From Pyrocephalus nanus (Eukaryota > Chordata > Aves > Passeriformes > Tyrannidae), in NCBI GenBank assembly GCA_038380795.1, contig CM076262.1:69956629-70020628 (forward strand): DNA of 64,000 nucleotides, given 5' to 3'. A model generated the notes under the pieces. The model had not been told where the DNA came from. It saw only the letters and a list, made by a program, of their open reading frames with translations, and did no database searches. Positions 44,901 to 53,935 of this stretch are shown here, in pieces (the first letter of the stretch is position 1; every line of letters begins with the position of its first letter). Position numbers and translations under genes: made by a program.

Positions 44901-46257
44901 CTTCTTGGGTTTCCTTCATGCCTAACACCCTTTTCCCCCACTCCTCAGAGGGCCCCCTCGCCCACGCCCTGCCCCAGCCAGCGGGGAGGCCGAGAACAAG
45001 GAGAACCACCACGAGGCCAACGCCATGGGCCAGCAGCCCCTTCGCCGCGGCTACCGCCGGCCCTACAACTACCGGCGCCGGCCCCGTCCCGCCAGCGCCC
45101 CGGCTCAGGAGGGCAAAGAGGTGAGGCCAGAGGGCTCTCAGGGGGATGGGGACAGCTCTGCTGGGAGAATCGGGGTTGGGCAGCCTGGAGAAGGCTCTGG
45201 AGGGAGCTGATTGTGACCACCTGAAGGGAACTTGGAGGAAAGATGGGACGAGACTATTTCCAAGGTGACAGGATGTGGGGGAATGGGTTCAAACTGCCAG
45301 GGAGGAGGTTTGGGTTGGATATTAGGAAAAAATACTTCCCTGTGAGGGTGGTGAGGCCCTGGCACAGGTTGCCTAGAGAAGCTGTAGCTGCCCCATCCCT
45401 GGAAGTGTTCAAAGCCAGGTTGGATGGGGCTTGGAGCAACCTGGGAGAGTGGAAGGTGTCCCTGGATTGGAATGAGATGATCTTCAAGGTGCCCTTCCAA
45501 CCCCAAACCATTCTGTGATTTTATGATTCCACGTGGCAGAGACTGAGGTTGTAATGGGGTCAATGCTCAAGAGCTTCTGTCCAATATGAGTTTTTAACAA
45601 GTGTTTTGTTGGTGTGCTGGTGAGTGGTGACCAGCTCTGAAGTGCTGATTTCCCTGCCTGCTTGTGACCCTCTTAGAGAGTGAGCAGCTTATCTTAAATG
45701 GAACTGGCAGTGGGATAGGGATTGCTTCTGGAGAGTTCTTAATTGGGGTCACACTGTAGGGTCAGACTGTAATAACTGTTTTTGAAGTGCAGAGAAACCA
45801 GTAGTATTTTCCAGCTTCCTTTCCACCTTCCTCAAACCCTCAGTCTGTCTGTTGTATAAGAGATGGATTTGAAAGCTCTGGATCCATTTCCTGAATGGCT
45901 GGGACTGGATCATTTCAGGAAGCTCTTTGCAAACACAGACTTTACCTTGATGAGGAAAGATTTTCTCATTCTGTGTCTACTTGAGGTGTTCCCTCAATAC
46001 AAAGAAATACACTAAAGTTTACAAGATCACAAAAATAAAAGTTACAGAAATTACAAGGAATACACTAATATTTTCTGGGGATTAATTTTTCTTGATTATT
46101 TTAAAAACTGAGCAATGCTGGCTGTACCACTGAGTAGAGGCAGGGTCTGGAGGTCAGTCTTTGCCTCTAATCAGGGTTTATTGTGTCTCAGACAAAGGCA
46201 GCTGAAACACCTGCTGAAACTCCTGCTCCAGTGACAGAGCAGAGTGGTGCTGAGTAA
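29463..46257 (+). CDS. YBX3: YBX3 (Y-box binding protein 3, CSDA/DbpA), complete spliced CDS
   Basis: YBX3 is a cold-shock-domain protein that binds mRNA and Y-box (inverted CCAAT) DNA, regulating translation, mRNA stability and transcription. Eight coding exons join in frame: 29463-29721, 33401-33464, 35021-35054, 39246-39335, 39967-40089, 43267-43361, 44949-45120 and 46192-46257, giving 300 residues. Residues 1-86 are an Ala/Thr/Pro-rich N-terminus. The cold-shock domain spans about 87-160, with the RNP1-like NGYGFI and RNP2-like VFVHQ. After it come the basic [17 protein letters not shown] region and a C-terminal tail of basic/acidic blocks. [15 protein letters not shown] and [14 protein letters not shown] identify YBX3 rather than YBX1 or YBX2, and a STYK1 exon downstream supports this. 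The length matches the short mammalian isoform; no copy of the long alternative exon was found. The start is the first ATG in the CpG island (context GGCACCATGA). Confidence 0.96.
29722..33400 (+). other. YBX3: YBX3 intron 1
   Basis: This 3.7-kb intron starts in the CpG island. It holds a CR1 fragment at 30.17-30.35 kb and a G run near 30821-30835. No further exon-like sequence was seen. Confidence 0.8.
30168..30345 (+). mobile_element. CR1 LINE 3' end in YBX3 intron 1
   Basis: This short sense CR1 tail starts at GGCTCCCCAGGGCAGTGGCC and runs through CTTTGGATGACACCCTCGGG, ending GTCCCTTCCAGCTCAGCAAG then TTCTGTGA. It closely resembles the right-hand CR1 copy at 28.6-28.79 kb, so both come from the same CR1 subfamily. 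Confidence 0.87.
33401..33464 (+). CDS. YBX3: YBX3 exon 2, start of cold-shock domain
   Basis: The acceptor is TTCTTTCCAG and the donor is GTATGT. The 64-nt exon encodes [20 protein letters not shown] and N, including the aromatic RNP1-like face that stacks on nucleic-acid bases. Size and phase match the equivalent Y-box exon in other vertebrate YBX genes. Confidence 0.96.
33897..33919 (+). repeat. Poly(T) run in YBX3 intron 2
   Basis: Twenty-three consecutive T residues lie in the intron between YBX3 exons 2 and 3. Confidence 0.85.
35021..35054 (+). CDS. YBX3: YBX3 exon 3, 34-nt microexon
   Basis: The acceptor is CTTTTCACAG and the donor is GTAAGA. The exon encodes [12 protein letters not shown], the RNP2-like strand. 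This tiny exon is a conserved hallmark of Y-box genes. Confidence 0.96.
36760..36965. promoter_or_regulatory. Candidate intronic enhancer in YBX3 intron 3
   Basis: A local G+C-rich block (CCCGCGCCGGCCGGGAGGGG) is followed by GGATTA (36808-36813) and its mirror TAATCC (36819-36824), an inverted pair of OTX/CRX-type sites. After it come GGAATG near 36913 (TEAD-like), ATTGG, and CTATTTATAA at 36951-36960, a full MEF2 consensus. These are motif matches only, and such sites occur by chance. The density and contrast with flanking sequence are what stand out. Confidence 0.35.
38812..38870. repeat. Degenerate GTGTTATTA-type tandem repeat
   Basis: AATAGTGTTATTA-like units repeat three to four times within YBX3 intron 3. 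The repeat is AT-rich and imperfect. Confidence 0.7.
39246..39335 (+). CDS. YBX3: YBX3 exon 4, cold-shock domain
   Basis: A 90-nt phase 0/0 exon encodes [20 protein letters not shown] to VVEGEK. The acceptor is TCTTTAAAG and the donor is GTGGGA. The basic loop [11 protein letters not shown] is characteristic of vertebrate Y-box proteins. Confidence 0.96.
39967..40089 (+). CDS. YBX3: YBX3 exon 5, end of cold-shock domain and basic island
   Basis: The acceptor is CTCCCAG and the donor is GTGAGT at 40090. The exon encodes [20 protein letters not shown] followed by a dense Arg/Tyr stretch ending [27 protein letters not shown] is the sequence that separates YBX3 from YBX1. Its G+C is far above the flanking introns. 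Confidence 0.96.
40090..43266 (+). other. YBX3: YBX3 intron 5 (position of the mammalian alternative exon)
   Basis: In mammals a 207-nt, Arg/Tyr/Glu-rich alternative exon lies between the equivalents of exons 5 and 6. I read this 3.2-kb intron for such a block and found none. There is no G+C-rich Arg/Tyr-coding stretch, and the only Glu/Lys triplet run (AAGAAGAAG after TTTTTGCAG at about 40661) meets TAA at once in the required frame. Confidence 0.6.
43267..43361 (+). CDS. YBX3: YBX3 exon 6, C-terminal acidic/basic block
   Basis: The exon encodes [20 protein letters not shown] followed by [11 protein letters not shown]. It joins directly to the GPPRS end of exon 5. The acceptor is a TAGCAG tandem, so starting at 43264 would add one Gln. 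The donor is the weak GTTGGT at 43362. The following exon restores frame by completing an Arg codon. Confidence 0.92.
44212..44400 (-). mobile_element. Possible old CR1 fragment, antisense
   Basis: GGTTAGAAGGGACCTCAAGA resembles the reversed 3' end of CR1 (the complement of a TTGAGGTCCCTTCTAACC tail). The sequence beyond it is too diverged to align by eye. It could be another avian repeat. Confidence 0.4.
44949..45120 (+). CDS. YBX3: YBX3 exon 7, arginine-rich C-terminal domain
   Basis: The acceptor is CACTCCTCAG and the donor is GTGAGG at 45121. The exon encodes residues 222-279: [20 protein letters not shown], then a polar stretch, then [16 protein letters not shown]. Alternating charged blocks of this kind drive RNA binding and self-association in Y-box proteins. 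A CR1 copy begins almost directly at its donor. Confidence 0.95.
45125..45530 (+). mobile_element. CR1 LINE 3' fragment in YBX3 intron 7
   Basis: This sense CR1 copy contains TTGGATATTAGGAAAAAATA, AGGCCCTGGCACAGGTTGCC, GCCAGGTTGGATGGGGCTTG and a tail CCATTCTGTGATTTTATGAT. Its left edge lies within a few bases of the exon 7 splice donor at 45121, so it forms the first 400 bases of the intron. Confidence 0.9.
46192..46257 (+). CDS. YBX3: YBX3 exon 8, C-terminus
   Basis: The acceptor is TGTGTCTCAG. The exon encodes [20 protein letters not shown], a Glu, and TAA at 46255-46257. It carries on as 3'UTR for 35 nt to a GTAAGG donor at 46293, so the stop codon is not in the last exon. Confidence 0.94.
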   Translation, partial: TKAAETPAETPAPVTEQSGAE

Positions 46258-46652
46258 TGCCCGGCTCCCCAGGCACCTTCACCACCCCTCAGGTAAGGAA
46301 TGTGGATAATTGCTGTTTCCCAGCTGAAGCAGAGTTCTGAGAGTGCTCTGTAGCCAAACCAAGAGCAGTTTGCTGCTTCTCTCTTCTTCCTCTCTTCTCT
46401 GTGTCTGTCACAAAGACTTGCTTTATAATTGATTTTTTTTCAGGGAGCTCTATCTGGTCTATATAGTTAGAGCATCTGCTGCTGATTAATAATATTTCAT
46501 TTTAGGGGATCCTGATTAATGGACAGGATAGGCCAGTTGTCCTTATCCTGTCTGCTATAACCCTCTTTTCACCTGATATCTTGCCTATTCAATGATAAAA
46601 TCAAACTTAAAACTGCATTTTTATTTAGTTTTTTAATGTGGCTCTTCAACAG

Positions 46653-47215
46653 GTGTCCTAAAATACAGCTCAAAAGTAACACCAAAGAAACACGCAAGCA
46701 ATAAATTGTCAACAGCGATGACGAGAGCAAAGATTTGACCTACGGAAATGCAAAAGAAAACAAAAATTTACCAGCAGCTGAGATCCAGGGAACGCCTACG
46801 AGAGAGATGCATGAGAGAAAAAAGAGAGCGAGGTTCAGAAAGAACAACCTCCCTAGTTTTCAACAGCAACTGTGGAGCTTTTGTTTTTTGGTTTTTATTT
46901 TTTTTTCCTAGAATTTCACTGTTTTGCTAGTAAGGAATTTTTCAATTTTTCAATTTTTTTCTTTTGGTATCAAACTGAAAAGGGAAAAAAAAGCAACCAA
47001 AGAACTAAAAATTGAAACAAAAAAGGCTTTTTTTTTTTTATTGGATGCTGGTGCTAAACCTCCCAAGTGTGATGAGTTGTTTTTTTCTGTGCCAGTCCTG
47101 GTCACTGCAGGACGTGGGGAGGAGAAACTTCCGCTTTCCTTGTTAAGATCTATTTGAAACTGCAGCATTGGGTGACGTTCCTCACAAATAAAAGTGATTT
47201 CAATTACTCAAAGAA
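46653..47215 (+). other. YBX3: YBX3 3'UTR exon
   Basis: The acceptor TCTTCAACAG ends at 46652. The exon carries purine-rich (GAGAGA, AAAGAGAG) and T-rich sequence, ending after the AATAAA at 47187-47192. An intron between stop and final 3'UTR exon is known for vertebrate Y-box genes. The splice is inferred from the donor/acceptor pair. Confidence 0.75.
47187..47192 (+). terminator. YBX3: YBX3 poly(A) signal
   Basis: AATAAA is followed by AGTGATTT and then, within 40 bases, by CTGTTTGAGTATGGGTTTT, a GU/U-rich element. It is about 530 bases into the 3'UTR exon. Confidence 0.75.
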
Positions 47216-50200
47216 CCTGTTTGAGTATGGGTTTTAATTTTACTTTAAAAATAATTCATTATTTTGTTGCTTCAGCCTTTTCCATGTGAAAGGGAGCTGC
47301 CTCTTTGCTATGTGTCTAAAACCATGCTGGGTGATAGATGAGCATGGGTAGGTGGATACACTTTAATCCAAAACAGCTTCTTCTGCAAAGAAATTACACC
47401 ACGAGGGCTATAGCCTGCACTGTCCCCTCTGTTCTTCTGGCTCTCAGGACATTAAAGCGTGGATTTTTCCTGTCACCATCTTGTGGCAGGAGTTTGGGGG
47501 ATGTGAGGCGAGTTCCCAGAGTATTTTTCCTCATCTGTTTTGCCTGGCTGTTGTGTAAACAGTAGGATCCAAGGTTTGAGACTCCTCTGCTGGGGACAGA
47601 CACACATCCAGTAACTGCCACTTCATCCAGGCTTCTGCCCTGAACGATGGCACTGGGATTTGATGGCCTCTCCACTCCTCCTTACTTGAAACCAGTAAAA
47701 TCTCTGTACCTGTGCCATCTCATGTTAATAAGTACTTTGCTGTCTTACTAATAATGTCTGTGCTTTTCTGATGTTCCTCCCTAAAACTCTGCTACATTGC
47801 AAGTGTTATCAGTCCACTTCCAGCTGCAGAATTTCTTCACCTATCTCGTGTCCTTCACTCCCCACTCCAGCACTCCTCACGTTCCTGCCTTGCAGCTGCT
47901 GTTGCCCAAACCTTAGATAATGTATTTGTTTCCCTAAAACACCCCTTTGTGTTCTTAGCTGTGCAATCTTTGTCCAGCCTTTATTGAACCACACTTGATG
48001 TAAACCCCTTGGTCTGAGCAAGGCTGTAACTGTGCACGTGCAAGACGAAACCAGAGTGGAGAAATGGCTGGCTCTTTGTCCTTGTCCCTTCTGGTTTCCC
48101 TGTTCTTGCACCCTGTTAAGGGTTTTGTTCAGAACTAAACCTTATTTCAGGCAGATTGAGGAGAGGTTGGAAACTTCATCATAACGAAGAGGTGCAAGAT
48201 ATTCGTTAAGTTCTGAGCCACTGCTGAAGAATTTGTCATAAAAACTACTTGAACTGCCTTCAGCTGTTCAAAAGTAGGTGTTTTGTTTTTTTTTTTCTTG
48301 AAGTGCGATTTGACAGGCCAAAGAGAGTCGTCTTCATCTCTGCAAAAATGTACGTCAGATGGAATTAGTTTAACAAAAGTACCTAACTAGTCATTGTTAT
48401 TTGATGAAAGGAGAAATTAGGGAAAAGGCAAGCAGTGTTCTGGAATCTAGTTCTATTTGTTATCTCTGTCCTGCCTCTGTAATAAGAAGAATCTTAGCAT
48501 AAAACAGGAGCAATCGACTGACATAACCCACCTCATCCCTGAATTCCTGCTTATGAAAATACAGGCTTAACTCAAGCACTTATAAAAATTGCAGTTTAGA
48601 TGTCTTGGGTGGGCATAAATTGTGTTCCTTTACTGGGCCACTTGAGCTCTTGTTACTTCAGTTTGGCAGGAAAAAAAATATGAAGCTGGTGCTCAATAAT
48701 GAGGTTTGATTCTCTTTGTACCTTAAGCAAGACTGTGAGCAGAATTTGAGATGTTTGTGTTTGGTTTGTTAAAAAGACATTTGGCTACGTGGATTTTGAA
48801 TTTGCAGAGTAGTTTAACATGCTTTTATACCTGCTTGGAGCCACTTCTATGTTGTAATCATTTTACACTTCAAACTTCCTCTTTTGTGCTGTTTGCAATA
48901 GTGGAGCAATCCTGCTGTGATTTGATTTGAAGTCCCGGAGCTTGACTGTGCTGCACTGAGCAGAAAATCGATCCTGATGACTTAATACCACCAGCTGATA
49001 AGATGAATAATTACCTTTAACACCTTAAGGTTTCAAGATGTGATAGGAAAGACCTGCACAAAGTTAGTCACTGAGTTTGGAGCTTCATTTATTTCCTGAC
49101 TAATGTCAAAATGCATCATCATTCTTAAGTGCTTTGCTATCAGTTCTGATTTGTAAATTGTGACTTATATTAAGACCATGAAGGTCTTTATAATTAATCA
49201 AGAATTTTAAGGAAAATGGGCTATAAAATGTGTCTGCAGTACAGAAAGCCACCTGCTCTCAAAAAATTTGGTTACATGTGTTGATCCCCAGGAAGCCTTA
49301 AATGAGGGATTGGTGTCAGCCCAACTCAGGTTAGAGTCAAACTTGTGCTGTTTTAATGTGTTAAGTAACAGCAGGTTGGTGGTGAGTCAAAAAATGCTTT
49401 GTGCAGTGTATGTGTAACAGCCACTTTGTTTCCAGGTCCCTGTCCTGTGCTTTCTGCTCATTTTGTTGGTGTAGTTATTTTCATTTATATTATACAATAC
49501 TCATATTTTTGTCCGTGATTTGGAGAGTGCTGTTAACAGTTTTCTTCTGAGTCTTGCCCTTCTTTCTTGGAAATATTCTGTGCAGTGTGGAGCTGGTGTG
49601 TACAACAAAACTGTGTGTAAAATCCCAGCAGTTTCACAACTGTGGGATGTATCCCAAATTTGGCATGTGAGCTCAAACAGTCACTAAACCAACCTGCTGT
49701 AACTAGTATGTCAACATGCCTGTCTTTGTCCTGGAATATAGGAATTCTCCCTGTTTCTACAGCTGGGAAGATGCCACGTGTCCTCTCTAGCCACTGTTTA
49801 ACTCTCCGAGGAGAATTTTTCTAGTTACCAGCAGAACTCAATCCATGGGCAAAATCCCATTTCAGGAAAAACTGCTGCACTGAAATTTTGAAACAATTTA
49901 TGCTGAAAGCTAAAACAGCTACTGTGGGTTCTCTTCTTGGGCTTTTCTGAGATAGTTTTTTAAATACAGACAGCAAACTTTTGATAGATCATTTAGATGT
50001 GATTTTAATCATTACCTCTTCAGGGGAGGTGGAGATACTCGCTACATGGTGCTCCCTTTCTAGTTAAAAGAGACAGATTTGAATGCAAGGGAAGATCTTC
50101 CTTAAAACTTGTTGCTCTGACTTCCATCTCAAATAAAATATTCATGTACAACTGCAAGCCACGAGGTGGTGCTCTCAATCCACTTAAAAAGTAGTATTTT

Positions 50201-50929
50201 TTTGTCCTTTCTTTTTGTATTTGCACAGTAGGGATACATAGAGGAAAGTGTGTTTTATAACCTGGTTTGGTTTCTGCAGCAATCCCGCCACACACAGCAG
50301 TTTATAATGGTAAAAAAATTTTACTTAACTCTTTCCTGCCACCCTGCAGAGGATTTGAGAAAAACAATCTTTCTGGGAAAACCAGTTCAAAGAAATGGTT
50401 AAAAATCCAGTGAAGCAAAATGGAACAACTACAGCTGAGCTACCTGAATAATAAAACTCTGGAACTGAACACCTAGATGGCAAATCCTATATCCAGTCTA
50501 GAATTTCACCTGTTTTTCATTTGGAAAAATAAGTGATTTCTCAGTTTTCCTTGAAAGGCGTGGGCTGGTGCAGTACCACTGTGATGGTCCACTACACACC
50601 CCCAGTTTGCTCAGGTCTCCAGGAATTCCGGTTATCCTGAGGATGAAGCAAGTGTGAACTTCCAGGAAGGCAGGCACAGAAGGCATGGGAATGGTGTGTG
50701 CAAACACTGCACTGATGGGCCTCGCAGAAATAACCACACTGTTATACCTTTTGCTTCCAATAATATAAATATATCTGTGTAATCTCATTAAACACTTCCC
50801 TGGATGTTTACAAATAAGTTCTTAGCACGGTGAAAGCCGATCCCTTTCCCACCGAGGCTGTGAAACCTCCGCGGCTGGCAAATCAACAGGGCCATTTCCC
50901 AAGGTTCTGCCAGCAGCAGTGAACTCAGG
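47216..50929. other. Intergenic region between YBX3 and SYCE3 (convergent)
   Basis: YBX3 reads rightward and SYCE3 leftward, so this is the space between two 3' ends. No coding or RNA gene was recognised. The SYCE3 3'UTR must occupy part of its right end. No canonical AATAAA close to the SYCE3 stop was seen on the minus strand; AGTAAA (complement at 50318-50323) is a possible variant. Confidence 0.6.
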
Positions 50930-51090
50930 TTATTCCTCTTCACCTTTAGATTCCTTCAGCACCTCTTGCCACTTCTTCCCCAGCTGTTCTTTGCACCTCA
51001 GGAAGGCGTCTTGCAGGCGCCTCATGGAGCTGGCCAGGTCTGGGTTGGTGTGGATGGTGACGATGTTGTAGGTCATCCAGGCCGCACGAA
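50930..51090 (-). CDS. SYCE3: SYCE3 terminal coding exon
   Basis: The acceptor GGGTTTGCAG (minus strand) ends at 51091. The exon completes the Val codon and encodes RAAWMTYNIVTIHTNPDLAS through ESKGEEE and TAA. An open frame continues upstream of the acceptor, but that extension has no family similarity and is intron. Confidence 0.93.
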
Positions 51091-52152
51091 CTGCAAACCC
51101 AACAGACAGGACATCACTGAGCCAGGAATTCTGGATAAATGTCCCAAAATGCTTCATAATGGAAGCACAGTGATGTAAATGGTGACATAATTTCACTAGC
51201 ACACGCTTCACCTAAAAATTACAACCAAACAATGGCAATCAAATAGAAAGGTTCAACAGAGTGGTTTAAAAGATAAATATTATATAAGGAATCCTCTCTC
51301 CAGACCAGTTACAGCCAGGAGGCTCCTGTTAGTTGAGGAAGACTAAGATCAAGGAGGCTGCAACAGAGAGAGAAAAGGTTTTAATAACAAAACAATGAAG
51401 TCTTGATCTTGAAGTAATGAGTAACTTGAACAGTGAAATTGATTTTGAAATAATGAGTATACCTGATTAAGGTGAGCAAATAGTTTTAGCACTTAAGCCA
51501 TGCATTCCCTTTTGTTTTACCAAGAAGTGACCGTGGTTTGCTCAGTGGCACCCATGAATTGTGTACTTACAGAAAGTTCAATGAACAGTTCTTGTAAGCA
51601 GCACACAGTTTCTGACAGAAATGTGGCAGAGCATGGGGAGCGATTTGCAGTCCTCTCTTCATACAGGATCAAGATTAAATTTGCAGAGGAGTCTTTATGG
51701 TAGCTGAGGAATTAAAACCTGAGAGGTGCTATGTATCTATCCCACTGTTTTTCAGAATTAAGACTCATTTTACATACTAAAGTTTTAGTACTTGTACATT
51801 AGATACCTTAGTGGTATTTCTGGTTCTAACTAAGCACCCATCACCTATTGATTCTTAATTCTGGGCCACCTGAAACTTATTTACATGTTTTTTTCACAGT
51901 TAAGAACCTTAGGGCATTAGTTGATGGTGATTGTTTCCACTTGCATTTCTACCACAAGAAAGTTTACAGAATAAATATAAATAAGCCTTCAGTGTCTTCA
52001 CTCTAGTAGACAAATCTGTATCATTCTTAATAAAGACCTGTACCTGTTATTTTTTCCATTTCCTCCAGAAGTTTTTCTAAGTCCCTGTTCCACTTCTCCA
52101 TCTTCTTTATTGAGTTTTCACAGTTTTCTTCCTGAGGTTTTGCTTCAGCCAT
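50930..52152 (-). CDS. SYCE3: SYCE3 (synaptonemal complex central element protein 3), complete CDS
   Basis: SYCE3 is a small coiled-coil protein of the synaptonemal complex central element, needed for synapsis and crossover formation in meiotic prophase. Two coding exons on the minus strand, 52152-52044 and 51090-50930, join in frame to give 89 residues; the mammalian protein is about 88. Recognisable blocks are RDLEKLLEEMEKIT in exon 1, and AAWMTYNIVTIHTNPDLASS followed by MRRLQDAFLRCKEQLGKKWQ in exon 2. The intron is GT/AG and splits a Val codon. The start ATG lies immediately after a good acceptor (TTTTCCTTTTAG), so a noncoding first exon is expected upstream in the CpG island. The C-terminus ends in an acidic KGEEE. 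The identification rests on my recall of the mammalian sequence; the match is strong in the central helix. Confidence 0.93.
52044..52152 (-). CDS. SYCE3: SYCE3 first coding exon
   Basis: ATG at 52152-52150 directly follows acceptor AG. The exon encodes MAEAKPQEENCENSIKKMEK then WNRDLEKLLEEMEKIT, with donor GTACAG after a single G. The heptad-like DLEKLLEEMEKI matches the conserved SYCE3 helix. Confidence 0.92.
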
Positions 52153-53343
52153 CTAAAAGGAAAACAGGAATGTTGTGCTTTATTTTACTCTCGAGTGAGT
52201 TTGGTTTTACAGCTGAGAGAAAGTAATATTGCATTAAATATTAAAAAACCCGGCGTATACATTTTGAAATTACATGTGAATTCAGCAGGAATCTGACCTT
52301 GAAGTTACTGGCCATCACCTGTGTGCTGCATATTATTTTCCATCCATTTTGAAAGTAGAAAGAGTTATACTCCAATCTGCTGTCGTTTGTGCCAAATAAA
52401 GATTTTTGGTGTAATGACAAGGACCACTGTGTCAAACACTTCATTAGAAAGCTTCCTCTGTCACCCCATTGTCTTCAAGCTTCTCTCCCAGACACTCTGG
52501 CCAGGGGCAAATCCTAATTTTCAGTGAGTTGTAAAATCCCCATTTATAACCAATATTTCACACTTGCAGGCTCCAGCCAGGGAAGTAAAAACACTTCAGT
52601 TCTGCCACCGTGTAAGTGCTTAGGATTTCCTGACCTTTAAGTTGTAGGGAGTGGAATTTCAGGATGCGAAAACGCTCGGGGCAAAAAGACAGACGCAGTT
52701 TTAGAGCCGACAACGCGACACAAAAGCATTGCCTTTAATTTTCTGGAAACCACCGGCGGATGGGATGGAGCTATGGCGGAGGAGACGGAAAAGGTTCACT
52801 GCAGTTAACTATAAACATCACATAGCGGGTATAGCTCTTGTCAGAAACTCCGTGTGTGTATTGGGGGCTGTTTTCTGCTTTATTTTTTTGTTTTATTGCC
52901 ACTAAACGTGGAAGGGACGCCAAGGATTTGTTCGGAGCGGCCCCACAGCGTTCCCAACCTCACAGGCGGGGGGGGCCTCTCCACGCAACCACTCCCACGG
53001 CGCAACTGCGCGCCGGCAAGCGAAGCCCTTGAGGCCAGAGACCTTACGAACCACGGCTCCCCGCTTTTACCGAACACCTCGGCCACGCCTTGACCCCCCC
53101 GGCGGGGCCGGGGACGGGCCCGACCCCAGCGCGGTCACCGCCCGCCCCTCACGGGCCTGGGCGGGGCCGCGGCCGCTCCGCCTCGCTCGGGGCGGGCACG
53201 GGGCGGGCGGCGACGGGACACCAACAACCCGCTTGTCCCGCGCTGCCGCCGCGCGCTTGCTCGATTCTGTGTTTCACGGGTGCAGGGTGAGCACGGGGTG
53301 GGTGGCCCGCGGGGGGGAAGGGGAAGGCGGTGTGATGTTCCGT

Positions 53344-53519
53344 GGCTCCGTGCTCGGGCTGTGTGTCCCCTCCCCGGCTCCGTGCCCGGGCTGTGTGTCC
53401 CCTCCCCGGCTCCGTGCCCGGGCTGTGTGTCCCCTCCCCGGCTTCGTGCCCGGGCTGTGTGTCCCCTCCCCGGCTTCGTGCCCGGGCTGGGTGTCCCATG
53501 TCCCGGCTCGGTGCCCCTC
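53344..53519. repeat. 32-bp minisatellite in CpG island
   Basis: Five tandem copies of a 32-bp unit (GGCTCCGTGCCCGGGCTGTG then TGTCCCCTCCCC) start at 53344, 53376, 53408, 53440 and 53472, followed by a partial sixth. The second and third are identical; copies four and five share a CTTCG variant. Open frames of 130-270 codons through it on both strands are artefacts of the repeat. Confidence 0.9.
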
Positions 53520-53572
53520 CAGCCTCCCTTGCGGCGCAGCCGGTTCTGAGGCGCGTCACGGCCCCTCAGCCG

Positions 53573-53598
53573 CCCCCCCCCCCCCCCCAATCCCCCCC
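53573..53598. repeat. Poly(C) tract with G-quadruplex potential on minus strand
   Basis: Sixteen C residues, then AAT, then seven C residues. The minus strand therefore has long G runs, upstream of or within the SYCE3 promoter region. Confidence 0.85.
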
Positions 53599-53767
53599 GC
53601 TCCCCTCATCGCCCACAGCCCCGCGGCTCGGCCGGGCGGCGAAACTTGGCTGTGGTTTCCAGGGGTTTTTCCTGAAAGTAACCCCAAGGAGGTTGCGTCC
53701 TGTCCCTTCCAAGTTTGCAAGCTTGTTCTCCTGCTTCTTTTCTCAGGGGGTCTTCACCTCCCCGCCC

Positions 53768-53935
53768 GCGCGATGGAGAGAGGCTTCCGAGCAGGGGCTG
53801 CGGTGACAGGACAGGGAGCAGCAGGTTTAGGGTCTGTTTAGATTTGATAATAATAAATACTTCACAGTGGGGGCAGTGAGGCGCTGGAACAGGTTGCCCC
53901 GAGGAGCTGCGAGCGCCCTGTTGGAAATGACATGA
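53768..53935 (+). mobile_element. CR1 LINE fragment
   Basis: This is a short, diverged sense copy with GATGGAGAGAGGCTTCCGAG, AATACTTCACAGTGGGGGCA and GAACAGGTTGCCCCGAGGAG, matching the same CR1 stretch as the copy at 54.5 kb. It sits just right of the CpG island. Confidence 0.75.

Larger units (their letters stand above)
52640..53650. promoter_or_regulatory. CpG island at SYCE3 5' end, possible bidirectional promoter
   Basis: CpG-dense sequence peaks at 53050-53290. It contains two GGGGCGGG Sp1-type boxes (53189-53196, 53200-53207) and an ATGGCGG YY1-like site near 52774. For SYCE3 (minus strand) possible first-exon donors are GTAAGG beginning at 53047 and GTGAGG beginning at 52963. On the plus strand a GTGAGC donor at 53287 could end a noncoding first exon of STYK1. 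The island is certain; the two-way use is inferred. Confidence 0.65.

Noticed and set aside
29463..46257. Assignment of the Y-box gene as YBX1 or YBX2
   Set aside because: The segment [19 protein letters not shown] and the C-terminal [14 protein letters not shown] are YBX3-like, and the downstream STYK1 exon matches the YBX3 neighbourhood.
50930..51211. 93-codon single-exon minus-strand reading starting MKRVLVKLCHHL
   Set aside because: The part upstream of 51090 is intron. A good acceptor at 51091-51092 and the in-frame join to the 52044-52152 exon give the proper SYCE3 protein.
52766..52903. Small plus-strand frame beginning MELWRRRRKRF with a hydrophobic tail
   Set aside because: It lies across the SYCE3 promoter, ends in a T-rich run and has no family resemblance; the basic and hydrophobic pattern follows from local composition.
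53029..53841. 270-codon plus-strand frame and matching minus-strand frames in the CpG island
   Set aside because: They run through the 32-bp minisatellite and poly(C) tract and are open only because of high G+C. No domain or conserved block is visible.
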